A stretch of DNA of 64,000 nucleotides from positions 620,001-684,000 of the forward strand of contig OZ252093.1 of NCBI GenBank assembly GCA_965248175.1, in the 5' to 3' direction. The position numbers and the translations under genes are program-made. The notes beneath the pieces are model-generated. The model ran no database searches and was not told where the DNA came from. It worked only from the letters and a program-made list of their open reading frames with translations. The stretch comes from VXPQ01 sp965248175 (GTDB taxonomy: Bacteria; Bacteroidota; Rhodothermia; Rhodothermales; VXPQ01). Of this stretch, positions 55,001 through 63,379 are shown in pieces. How positions within the stretch are numbered: position 1 is the stretch's first letter; each line of letters begins with the position of its first letter.

Positions 55001-55829
55001 TGAATCTCCTCCATGATTTTCTGAAGTCGTGCGATATCTTCTTGATCCGGCGCATAGACGCGCTGGATACGTTCCGCGTCCCGAAACGCTTTAACAACGG
55101 ATGATTCCACAGCAATATCCCGCGGTTCGGAATCGGTAATGTGTGCTTTGACAAGTACGGTGTTCAATGCTGAAGCATCTTTGAAGCCATATCGCTTGTA
55201 AAGCGTAACCGACGCATCGTCGAAAAGGATGTCTTCATAATTTCCCCGATACGACCCCGGTAATATATGCCGAAAGCGTTGATAAAGGTTAGGGTCTTGG
55301 GGACTTCGTCCTTCAAAAGTTCTGCTATTTGTTTCGGCAGTTCCTCGTCCACCGTCCGCAGTACGTCGTTGATCTCCGTATCGCCTTGAAGAATGTTCGC
55401 CCCCCAATCCTCGTGATGCCCAGGTAATTTCAAATCGGTGGTCACCTCCTCGAACACATGGCTGAATGGCCCGTGACCTATATCGTGCAGCAGAGCCGCC
55501 AACAGAACGACGCGGGTTCGTTTCTCGTCGTGTGACTCGCCCTTCTCTAATTGTCTGCGCTTGACTACATCAACGAGCTGTCGGGCGACATGATAGACAC
55601 CAATGCTGTGCGCAAAGCGACTGTGCGTGGCGCCGGGAAAAACGAGATCGGAAAAGCCCAACTGGCGAATCCGGCGAAGCCGCTGAAACTCACGGGTATT
55701 CAGCAGACGCCATGCGATCAGATCGGTCTCGTTCTGGTACGGATCGTTCCCGCCACCAAACACGATAAGGCCGTGGACCGGATCGCGAACGCGCTGCACC
55801 TCCCTGTTCTTCACCTGCATTGCCCTCAT
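54997..55829 (-). pseudogene. HD-domain phosphohydrolase, frameshifted and probably internally deleted
   Basis: The first frame (from 55829) encodes VQRVRDPVHGLIVF, LLNTREFQRLRRIRQLG, FPGATHSRFAHSIGVYHVA and LLAALLHDIGHGPFSH, with the HD ligands intact, similar to COG1078/YwfO. At a run of four Gs (55299-55302; C-run on the coding strand) one base is lost; the other frame then continues from QDPNLYQRF to 54997 with a typical C-terminus (ESSVVKAF; ERIQRVYAPDQ). The joined product is only ~280 residues against ~400+, and the usual SSQxDADRxDYLxRD segment is not found, so an internal deletion is likely too. The gene overlaps the YwgA-like gene by 4 nt. Confidence 0.65.
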
Positions 55830-56154
55830 TTGGCATTATTTACTTATACAAGCAATATATGTATATTATATGTACAAATCAAATGTTTTCTGCGCTTTTC
55901 ACCCTGATTCTTCCATGCTCCGTACAGAGGCTGTCCGGACCCAAATAACGAGAAGCAACCGGGACACGGCAAACGACCACAGAAACCGAACCGGGACCAG
56001 CGGGAGCTGCGCCTGATATTAAGGGGTGGAGCAAAGAACGGCGCATTTGAGAAGCAACGCCGGGCACGGACAATTGTTAATGCGTCCGGTTTTGTTTATT
56101 TAGGATAGGATACTCAAAACACGCCGATTGTACCGACCAAGACAGGAAAAACCC
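55830..56154. other. AT-rich gene-free interval
   Basis: About 325 bp between the divergent HD pseudogene and the Tat-exported isomerase-like gene. The part at 55835-55890 is strongly AT-rich (atatatgtatattatatgt), probably the promoter of the HD-YwgA pair. Nothing else recognisable. Confidence 0.45.
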
Positions 56155-57036
56155 ATGGGTAATACACGCCGAACATTCTTGAAATCTCTGGGCGCAGCCG
56201 CCGCTGGCGTCGCTGTGAGCGGTTGCCGTGCAGCCTCCGACCAGTACACGGAGCCCGTCGCGACCGAACCGCCATTGCCCAGGATCGGATTCCAGCTATA
56301 CACGGTGCGGGACGCCATCGATGTTGATGCGGCCGCCGCACTTGGCCGTGTCGCTGAAATGGGCTATACCGCCGTGGAAACGGCCTTCTTTCCGGAGGGC
56401 ATGACTCCGGTACAGGCGGGCAAACTGCTCAAAGATACGGGACTATCCGTGTTTGCGGCGCATGTGGAAATTCCCGAAGGAGAGCACCGGGGCGCCATGT
56501 TGGCCATCGCCGAGGCCTACGACTGTGACCGCATGGTGTGGCATGGATGGCCCGAGGACGAGCGGTACCAGACTATGGACGGCATCAGGCAGCTGGCCGA
56601 CATCTATAACGAGTCCTATGCCTTCTGCCAGGCGAATGGCCTGCAATTCGGGTTGCACAATCATTGGTGGGAATTCGAACCGATTGAGGATGGAGTGCTT
56701 CCGTTCTATGAAATCAGATCCCTGATCGAGCCTGGAATTTTCTTCGAGATAGACACGTACTGGGCAAAGGTGGCAGATCTCGATCCTGCAGAGGTGGTGG
56801 GTGATTTTGGTGCGCACGCTCAGCTGCTGCACATCAAGGACGCGACGGTGCTCTCAACCGAGGGACCCATGGTGGCGGCGGGAAGCGGCCTGCAGGACTT
56901 CCCTGCCATTGCGGCGGCAGGCAGCGGCCATATACAGTGGATGATCGTGGAAATGGACAATTGCGAGACCGACATGTTCGACGCCGCTGCGCAAAGTTTT
57001 GCGTATCTCACGGAAAACAATCTGGCGCGAGCTTGA
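56155..57036 (+). CDS. Tat-exported xylose-isomerase-like TIM-barrel lipoprotein
   Basis: 293 residues from the ATG at 56155. The Tat signal NTRRTFLKSLGAAAAG leads to a lipobox, AVSGC, so the protein is expected in the periplasm attached to lipid. The mature part is an AP-endonuclease-2/xylose-isomerase-like barrel (IGFQLYTVRDAI; GYTAVETAFFPEG; GLQFGLHNHWWEFEP; GIFFEIDTYWAKVAD; AQLLHIKDA), with metal ligands in HNH, E-D and H/K-D. These exported sugar isomerase/epimerase-like proteins are common in Bacteroidota; substrates are mostly unknown, perhaps inositol or keto-sugars. Confidence 0.88.
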   Translation: MGNTRRTFLKSLGAAAAGVAVSGCRAASDQYTEPVATEPPLPRIGFQLYTVRDAIDVDAAAALGRVAEMGYTAVETAFFPEGMTPVQAGKLLKDTGLSVFAAHVEIPEGEHRGAMLAIAEAYDCDRMVWHGWPEDERYQTMDGIRQLADIYNESYAFCQANGLQFGLHNHWWEFEPIEDGVLPFYEIRSLIEPGIFFEIDTYWAKVADLDPAEVVGDFGAHAQLLHIKDATVLSTEGPMVAAGSGLQDFPAIAAAGSGHIQWMIVEMDNCETDMFDAAAQSFAYLTENNLARA

Positions 57037-57357
57037 GGGTGGGGATCGCATCACCCAGCAGGCAAGCAGGCCGGGCCTGCTCGCCCTGTGAAGCGTTGGT
57101 GGACCCCGATGCAGGCTCCGGCGTGGTCCGGATTAGGCGGCCACGGATTCGACCTCTTGAGCGGTTCCTGGCCTGGTTTCTGAATTCTGGCATGTCTTCA
57201 AGTGGGGCGCCTCGCAGGTCTGCCTTGATCGCGTAACCCTCGGGTAACCCTGCGGCGCGTATCAACTCAGCTGGCCGATACCTCTCATCACCCAAGGAAC
57301 TTATGCGGCGCATCTCGACGTTGGAAAGCGTCCTGATCAATCCTGCAATCCCATCCC
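57037..57357. other. Interval upstream of lysC-lysA
   Basis: About 320 bp. A minus-strand frame at 57008-57340 could encode 110 residues (MIRTLSNVEMRRISSLGDER...) but overlaps the end of the preceding gene, has Arg/Pro-rich composition in its second half and no recognised motif. No lysine-riboswitch-like structure is apparent by eye. Confidence 0.4.
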
Positions 57358-59946
57358 ATGCCCCGCTGGGTCATTCTTAAATTCGGCGGCACGAGCGTTT
57401 CAAGTCGTGCCCGCTGGGATATCATTGAGCGCATCGTCCGGGCGCGTATCGACGACGGCTTCGTCCCCGTCGTGGTCTGCTCTGCCCTGAGTGAGATTTC
57501 CAACCTGCTCGAACGCCTGCTGGAGGATGCGGTCGGGGAAAATCACGAGCACACCCTCGATACGATCCGGGATCTCCATCTCCGCATCGCCGCCGATCTC
57601 GACATAGACGGGACGGCCCTGCTGGAAGAGGACCTTGCCGAACTGAAGCGCCTCGCACTGGGCGCCTCGCTCACTCGCGAAGCCGGCCCGCGGCTTCATG
57701 CCCGGGTGCTGGCGCTCGGCGAACTCATGTCCACGAAACTGGGCACCGCCTTCCTCGCATCCCGGGGTCTCAATGCCGCTTGGCGGGACGCCCGCGAAAT
57801 GCTGCGCGCAGACGAGCATCGCCTGCTTCCGGAACGGCGGCAATACCTGTCGGCCACGTGCCGGTTCGATCCGGACACTGCTCTCCAGGAAGAATTGGCC
57901 CGCACCGCCGGCGATCTCGTCATTACACAGGGCTTCATCGTTTCGAACAAGGCCGGAGAGACGGTCCTGCTCGGACGCGGCGGCTCCGACACCTCCGCTT
58001 CCTGCCTCGGAGCCGTACTCGGCGCCGAGCGCATCGAAATCTGGACCGACGTGCCGGGCATGTTCACCGCGAACCCGCACGACATTCCCTCGGCGCGCCT
58101 GCTCCGCCAACTGGACTACGCCGAGGCGCAGGAACTGGCCACGATGGGCGCCAAGGTCCTGCATCCCCGATCCATCGAACCGGCGCAGCGACAGCGCATC
58201 CCGCTCCATATCAAATGCACGAGCGCCCCTGACCTGCCGGGGACCGTCATCTCCGACGATACCTCCGATTTCGGTGCGCAAATCAAGGCGATCGCCACAA
58301 AGACCGGCGTCATGCTGATCTCCATGGAATCGCCGGGTATGTGGCAGGAGGTCGGCTTCCTCGCCGATGTGTTCGCCACGTTCAAGGAACACGGCCTGTC
58401 GATTGACCTGGTGGCCACCTCCGAGACGAACGTCACCGTCTCGCTGGACCGGAACGCAAACGCCCTCGAACCGGCGCGCATCGACGTGCTGCTCGAAGCG
58501 CTGAACGCGTATTGCCGCGCCCGGCAGATCGGCCCCTGCGCCATCGTAAGCCTGATCGGGCGCAACATCCGGTCGATACTCCACGAAATGGGGGCCGCGT
58601 TCGAGGTATTTCACGAACAGCAGGTGCACCAGGTCTCTCAGGCAGCTGGCGACCTGAACTTCAGCTTCGTAGTGGACGAAGATCAGGCCCGCCGACTGAC
58701 CCGCAAACTGCATGCGCAGTTCTTCGGAAAGCGGGAGCCGGACGCGCTGATCGGGCCCGACTGGCGGGAATTGATGGAAGCATCGGGCGAAGAGGCGCCA
58801 AGCCGGGTTGCCTGGTGGCAGGGTCGCCGCGAGGACCTGCTGGCCATCGCTGCCGAAACGAGTCCGGTCTATGTATACAACGAAGACACGCTACGGGAAT
58901 CGTTGCAGCGGGTACTGTCGATCGGCGCGCTGGATCGCGTGTTCTATTCCGTAAAGGCAAACAGGCACCCTGACATCCTTCGCCTTTTCCACGAAGGGGG
59001 AATCGGGTTCGAGTGCGTGTCGCCGCCCGAAATACGGTTTTTGATTGATCTCTTCCCGGACATCGACCGGAAGCGCATCCTGTTCACTCCCAATTTTGCG
59101 CCGAAGGAAGAATACGCCGAGGGGTACGAACTGGGCGCGTACGTTACGCTGGACAATATCTATCCGCTGGAAGCATGGCCCGAAGTTTTCCGTGGACGGG
59201 AACTCCTCGTGCGCATGGACCCGGGACGGGGCCACGGACATCACAAGTACGTTCAGACGGCCGGATCGCAGAGCAAATTCGGTGTGGCGCCGGAAGAAAT
59301 GGAGCGCCTTGCGCAGCTTGCGAATGCAGCGGATGTACGCATCGTCGGATTTCATGCCCATGTAGGTAGCGGTATCGTCGCGCCGGACACCTGGGCCGAA
59401 ACCGCCATGTTCCTTGCGTCGCTGAGAGAACGCTTCCCGGATGCCCGCATTCTCGATGTGGGAGGGGGGCTACCTGTTTCGGAGCGGCGGAATGCGCCGG
59501 AACCAGACATGATCGACATCGCGGAAACGCTCGACGCCTTCAAGCAGACGCATCCGGACCTGGAACTCTGGATGGAGCCGGGGCGCTTCCTTGTGGCCCG
59601 AGCTGGCGTGCTGCTTGCCCGCGTGACACAAACCAAGTGGAAAGGGGCGACGGGCTATGTGGGCATCGAAACCGGCATGAACTCGCTCATCCGGCCGGCC
59701 CTCTATGGAGCCTGGCACGAGATCGTGAACCTGTCCCGACTGGACGAACCGCTGGAAATAACCGCCGACGTGGTGGGCCCGATCTGCGAGACAGGGGACG
59801 TACTGGGCTACGGGCGGCGCCTGCCGAACACCGGGGAAGGAGACGTAATGCTGATCGCTACCGCAGGCGCCTACGGGCGCGTCATGAGCAACGAATACAA
59901 CATGCGCGCTCCGGCGGAGGAGGTGGTGTTGAGGGGGAAGGGGTGA
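57358..59946 (+). CDS. lysC-lysA: Bifunctional aspartate kinase / diaminopimelate decarboxylase
   Basis: 862 residues. Residues 1-~450 are an aspartokinase: KFGGTSVSS at 8-16, QGFIVSNKAGETVLLGRGGSD, WTDVPGMFTANP and two ACT domains (GVMLISMESPGMWQEVGFLADVF; CAIVSLIGRNIRSILHEM). After a linker, ~500-862 is the PLP fold III DapDC: PLP lysine K533 in YSVKANRH, HAHVGSGI, DVGGGLPV, EPGRFLVA, and GPICETGDVLG carrying the decarboxylase cysteine. So the first and last steps of lysine/DAP synthesis are joined. Fusions of this type are known in Xanthomonas relatives; the ACT domains imply lysine feedback on the kinase. Confidence 0.95.
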   Translation: MPRWVILKFGGTSVSSRARWDIIERIVRARIDDGFVPVVVCSALSEISNLLERLLEDAVGENHEHTLDTIRDLHLRIAADLDIDGTALLEEDLAELKRLALGASLTREAGPRLHARVLALGELMSTKLGTAFLASRGLNAAWRDAREMLRADEHRLLPERRQYLSATCRFDPDTALQEELARTAGDLVITQGFIVSNKAGETVLLGRGGSDTSASCLGAVLGAERIEIWTDVPGMFTANPHDIPSARLLRQLDYAEAQELATMGAKVLHPRSIEPAQRQRIPLHIKCTSAPDLPGTVISDDTSDFGAQIKAIATKTGVMLISMESPGMWQEVGFLADVFATFKEHGLSIDLVATSETNVTVSLDRNANALEPARIDVLLEALNAYCRARQIGPCAIVSLIGRNIRSILHEMGAAFEVFHEQQVHQVSQAAGDLNFSFVVDEDQARRLTRKLHAQFFGKREPDALIGPDWRELMEASGEEAPSRVAWWQGRREDLLAIAAETSPVYVYNEDTLRESLQRVLSIGALDRVFYSVKANRHPDILRLFHEGGIGFECVSPPEIRFLIDLFPDIDRKRILFTPNFAPKEEYAEGYELGAYVTLDNIYPLEAWPEVFRGRELLVRMDPGRGHGHHKYVQTAGSQSKFGVAPEEMERLAQLANAADVRIVGFHAHVGSGIVAPDTWAETAMFLASLRERFPDARILDVGGGLPVSERRNAPEPDMIDIAETLDAFKQTHPDLELWMEPGRFLVARAGVLLARVTQTKWKGATGYVGIETGMNSLIRPALYGAWHEIVNLSRLDEPLEITADVVGPICETGDVLGYGRRLPNTGEGDVMLIATAGAYGRVMSNEYNMRAPAEEVVLRGKG

Positions 59947-60016
59947 GGCAGGGCAGTTGCGTAGCGGTTTGACATCTCGGGGATTTATTCTTCGATCCTC
60001 ATAAGAAAACAGTACT

Positions 60017-61075
60017 ATGCAAAATGGTCTTACCCCATCCGAACGCCTTGTGAATCAACTGTGCAGTCGTTCTTTCCTGAAATTGTGGACACATCCAAAT
60101 CCCAAGGGAAAGCATGGTAAGGAGCTGTGCGATTGCCTTATCGTATGTGGCCCACACATCGTGATTATTTCGGTCAAAGATATTGAATATCGAGAAACGA
60201 ATGACGAAGTTGGATACAAGAGATGGAGAAAGTCCGCCATAGAAAAGTCTACTAATCAAATATGGGGTGCCGAACGTTGGCTTGAAAGTACCAATTCAAT
60301 CGAACGGAGTGATGGCAGGACAATTACTCTTCCCGAGCAGGGTAATAGGCGATATCATAGGATTGCGGTCGTGTTAGGTGGAAAAGGAAAAGTACCGCTA
60401 CAATGGGGAGAATTGGGTCATGGCTTTGTTCATGTATGCGACGAATACAGCGCTGACATATTCTTCACAGCACTAAATACAATCTCCGATTTTGTCGAGT
60501 TTCTTGACGCGAGCGAAACTATCATCAAAAGCGGCGTACGTCTTTATTTTACTGGTGGAGGCATTGAAGATTTGATTGCCTTATACATTTTGCATGGAAG
60601 ATCATTTGATATAGTGCCTGCAAATCAAGGACAACCCGGTATGATAATGTTGTCTGAAGGTATCTGGAATGACCTAAAAGCATCTGAAGAATTCGAGAGT
60701 ATGAAAGTCGATCTCGAACAGAGCTACCTTTGGGATCGCCTTATTGAACATTTTTCAGATGATTTACTTTCTGGTGGAATGTTCGACATGCACAGTAAAA
60801 ATGTAACGGACAACGAATTGGCTCTCGTTACAATGGCCTTGGAGCCTAGACGTAACCGGGCTGGACTGGCGGAAGCATGGTTAGAATTTCTGCAAAATCC
60901 CGAGCTGAAGTCCACAGCTCGAATGGTTCAAGGGAGAATGGGGCACGCTTATGTTTTTACCACTGGGAAAAGCGATGATCGAGAAGCTCGAGCGGAAGAA
61001 CTGTTATGGAGATGTTTTGGGAATTACAAAGAATGCTTGACAAGAGCGATTACCGTCAAGGCTTCGCCGGTTTGA
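60017..61075 (+). CDS. Unknown protein with PD-(D/E)XK-nuclease-like N-terminus, 3' end replaced by IS sequence
   Basis: 352 residues, AT-rich against its neighbours, which suggests transfer. No known family is recognised. Near the N-terminus KELCDCLIVCGPHIVIISVK (E36, D39, K54) has the spacing and hydrophobic strands of a PD-(D/E)XK restriction-type core in which the usual acidic residue before K is S52. An ASTE/KD pattern and a basic helix follow. The rest is alpha/beta with no motif. From codon 335 (61019) onward the sequence is the left end of the adjacent IS, so the native protein had a different, possibly longer C-terminus. A nuclease or defence role is inference only. Confidence 0.55.
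   Translation: MQNGLTPSERLVNQLCSRSFLKLWTHPNPKGKHGKELCDCLIVCGPHIVIISVKDIEYRETNDEVGYKRWRKSAIEKSTNQIWGAERWLESTNSIERSDGRTITLPEQGNRRYHRIAVVLGGKGKVPLQWGELGHGFVHVCDEYSADIFFTALNTISDFVEFLDASETIIKSGVRLYFTGGGIEDLIALYILHGRSFDIVPANQGQPGMIMLSEGIWNDLKASEEFESMKVDLEQSYLWDRLIEHFSDDLLSGGMFDMHSKNVTDNELALVTMALEPRRNRAGLAEAWLEFLQNPELKSTARMVQGRMGHAYVFTTGKSDDREARAEELLWRCFGNYKECLTRAITVKASPV
61019..61044 (+). repeat. Left inverted repeat of the second IS type
   Basis: 26 bp, gggaattacaaagaatgctt..., matching the reverse complement of 62357-62382 at 22 positions. Confidence 0.75.
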
Positions 61076-61205
61076 TCCCGGGCTTGCGGTCGGCATGGTC
61101 GAAGATCGCCCGTGCCATGTTCTCCGGCATCTCCATTGTTACAACGCGCTCGCCTTCGGCGGGCTTGGGCTGTTCCTGAACAGGGGGTTGTCGTTTGTCG
61201 GTCAT
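61056..61205 (-). CDS. Small passenger ORF of the second IS type (49 aa)
   Basis: Begins ATG at 61205 (MTDKRQPPVQEQPKPAEGER), continues VVTMEMPENMARAIFDHADR and ends KPGIKPAKP, stop at 61056. It is on the same strand as the transposase, 163 bp downstream, and lies fully inside the IS, 12 bp from the left inverted repeat. A Lys/Pro/Glu-rich start, an amphipathic helix and a basic end are protein-like. The equivalent place in the first IS type also holds a small ORF (4991-5119). A longer overlapping frame to 61353 in another phase has poor composition and was rejected. Function unknown. Confidence 0.55.
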   Translation of the reverse strand: MTDKRQPPVQEQPKPAEGERVVTMEMPENMARAIFDHADRKPGIKPAKP

Positions 61206-61368
61206 GGCCTATCGTGGTTTCGATCCAACCGGGAAGGTCTTCGATCGGAAGCATATCGGCTAATAATTTCTTTGTGAGCCTGGACGTGGTGGATTGCCCC
61301 TTGCCATACGGACTAACTTCCCTCGCCCTCCTTCGGCAATTCCTGACTAACAAGTTGCGCGTATGCCA

Positions 61369-62316
61369 TTACGCTATGAGTTCGTGATACTTGATACGTC
61401 TTCCTTCCATGCTCCGGGCCATGACTTCCATCTGCTCCAGTGTGTCGAGGCCACGGAAGTTATGGCGGGCGGCGAACTCGGTAATGTAGCGGTGCAAGTG
61501 CTTCCGGCTCATCTTGTGGAACGTACCGTGATACCCGCGCTTCAAGAGCGCCCAGAACGATTCGATCCCGTTTGTATGGGCCTGTCCGTTCACGTATTCG
61601 GATACGGAGTGCCTCACCGTCTCATGCTCGTACACTTCCTTCAGGCTCCGGTATGCCCTGTGATCGTCCGTGTAGACCGTTTCCCCGGCCTCTACGTTCT
61701 CATGGACGAATCCGGCGAGCGTTTCGCCCGGTTCCCAACCTAACGGGCGGGCCGCGATCTTACCGCCCCGCTCTTTCGCACCCATGACGGTTGCTTTGCC
61801 CGACGTGCCGCCGCCCACATGGAGTTTCTTACTGGCATGCTTGTTTGATTCCTTCCCGCCAAGACAGGTTTCATCCACCTCGACGATTCCCGTCAGTTTG
61901 TTTGTCTCCAACGGCAACCCTTCGCGTAGACGCTGCGCCATGAACCACGCGGTCGGTTGCGAGATGCCCAAATCCCTATGCAATTTCATGCTCGACACAC
62001 CTTTCAGGTTCGTAGCCATGAGGTACATGCCGAATGCCCATGTACGCAAGCCGAGGTTGGAATCGGCCATGACGGTTGCGGTCTTCAAACTGAAGTAGGA
62101 ACGACAGTCCTTACACCAGAAAGGCATAGGCTTGCGGCTTTTGACGCGACGGGTATTCATGCACCCGCACTTCGGGCAAGCGCGTTCGCCGTCCGGCCAA
62201 CGCTGGGCCTCGAACCAGCGTTCCACCGCCTCTTCGTCCGGAAACATTTGCAACAGAGCAAACAGCGTGATTCCATTCCTTTCTGATCTACCGGGCGCCT
62301 TGTGCATTGTCCTCAT
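61369..62316 (-). CDS. IS1595-family transposase, second type
   Basis: 315 residues, clearly homologous to the transposase of IS copy 1 but strongly diverged. The N-terminal zinc ribbon has CPKC and CKDC pairs; the DDE part has VDETCLGGKESNKHASKKL, VYTDDHRAYRSL and HTNGIESFWALLKR. Full length with no stop or frameshift, so it may still be active. It would recognise the 26-bp ends at 61019 and 62382, not those of copy 1, because the terminal repeats differ. Confidence 0.95.
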   Translation of the reverse strand: MRTMHKAPGRSERNGITLFALLQMFPDEEAVERWFEAQRWPDGERACPKCGCMNTRRVKSRKPMPFWCKDCRSYFSLKTATVMADSNLGLRTWAFGMYLMATNLKGVSSMKLHRDLGISQPTAWFMAQRLREGLPLETNKLTGIVEVDETCLGGKESNKHASKKLHVGGGTSGKATVMGAKERGGKIAARPLGWEPGETLAGFVHENVEAGETVYTDDHRAYRSLKEVYEHETVRHSVSEYVNGQAHTNGIESFWALLKRGYHGTFHKMSRKHLHRYITEFAARHNFRGLDTLEQMEVMARSMEGRRIKYHELIA

Positions 62317-62356
62317 CCGTCTGTGATTGCAACTACCCGTAATATAACATTTCAGG

Positions 62357-62382
62357 CCTGTTAAGCATTCTTTATAAATCCC
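62357..62382 (-). repeat. Right inverted repeat of the second IS type
   Basis: Pairs with 61019-61044; it contains the stop (62372-62374) that ends the LRR frame. Confidence 0.75.
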
Positions 62383-63196
62383 TCTTTATTTGCAACAATC
62401 GCAGGTTTTGCAAACCTGCAAAAATATTGGGTGATAATATTTCTAAATGATTATTATTTAGCCGCATTTCCTGCAGGTTGATTAAATTTCAAAAAACACT
62501 ATCAGGCAACATAACAAGATCACCGTTTTCCATGTATAATTCTCTCAATGACTATAAATTCATGAATACGCCCGTTGGTAATGTCGTGAATGGATTATCG
62601 CCTAATGAAAGCGAATACAAATATTTAAAATTCAGAAATGCCCCTTCTGATAATGTCTCGATCTGATTGCCATCCAGATTTAAAATCCTAAGAAATTCAA
62701 TATTCTTAAATACATTTTCGGATATAGTAGTAATAAGATTATTTCTCAAATCTAATCTGTACAAACTTGAAAGATCACTAAAAGCAACTTCAGGCAATTT
62801 GATCAATCGGTTATTATATAATTCAAGTGTACTTAGAGAATTCATATCATAAAATATACTATCAGGCAATATCGTTAAACTATTATTCTGCAGGTGCAAC
62901 TTTGTAGTACTTGACAAACCCGAAAAATCGCCCCCCTTCAGTTCGGTGATCCCTGTTCCATCCAATCTGAGAGGACGATAAGAAGGTGGTCCATACCCGC
63001 CATCAAGTCTCCCCTAAGCTGCAAGATGATGAGTGGTAACCTCGCTACAATCGGAAATGCCCTCTTCTTCCTCTAGCAATGCAACGATAGCATCGCGCAC
63101 CTGATGGGTCCGATCGCATACGGAAGGGTTCGGCGCTTGCGCCTGCGCCGCGCCAACCATAAACACCGAAACGATGAATCCGAGTCGAGCGCACAT
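62372..63196 (-). pseudogene. Secreted LRR protein gene, one frame with three in-frame stops, cut by IS
   Basis: From the ATG at 63196: signal peptide MCARLGFIVSVFMVGAAQAQ, then the conserved cap PSVCDRTHQVRDAIVALL and ISDCSEVTTHHLAA, TAG (63014-63016), then GRLDGGYG... and at least six 24-residue leucine-rich repeats (L..L.L..N.L..LP...F..L). TAG (62552-62554) and TGA (62489-62491) interrupt the repeats, yet both sides stay in the same frame and register; the frame ends at TAA inside the IS. The LRR body is AT-rich relative to the signal and cap. These LRR proteins are typical secreted interaction proteins of marine symbiotic bacteria. It looks decayed, but the lack of any frameshift is notable. 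Confidence 0.75.
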
Positions 63197-63379
63197 CGCA
63201 TTAGATCGGTTTATTCGGCGGAAACCGGCCAGGGGAAACCGCGCAGCAGATGCCGTAATCCGGCTTACCCCACCCCGTACAACCTTGCCGCATTACCCCA
63301 AAAAATGGGAATTATAAGGAATTGTTGACGGCCTGCGATCTTCCTCGTATACAGGCCCCTGCAGTATAGGGCTTTATAG

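Larger units (their letters stand above)
61019..62382 (-). mobile_element. Second IS1595-family element type (1364 bp), no target duplication
   Basis: Bounded by imperfect 26-bp inverted repeats (61019-61044 and 62357-62382; 22 of 26 positions match, core aaagaatgctt). It holds a transposase and a 49-codon ORF behind it. The 8 bases outside the left end (gatgtttt) and right end (tctttatt) do not match, so the usual 8-bp target duplication is absent, pointing to a rearrangement at one side. The left side lies in an unknown gene, the right side in an LRR gene. Confidence 0.8.

Noticed and set aside
57008..57340. Minus-strand 110-aa ORF upstream of lysC-lysA
   Set aside because: Overlaps the isomerase-like gene, and the Arg/Pro/Ser-rich second half has no motif; mentioned only as interval content.
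61024..61353. Minus-strand 109-aa ORF in the second IS
   Set aside because: Overlaps the better 49-codon passenger frame in another phase; Arg-rich with odd composition.
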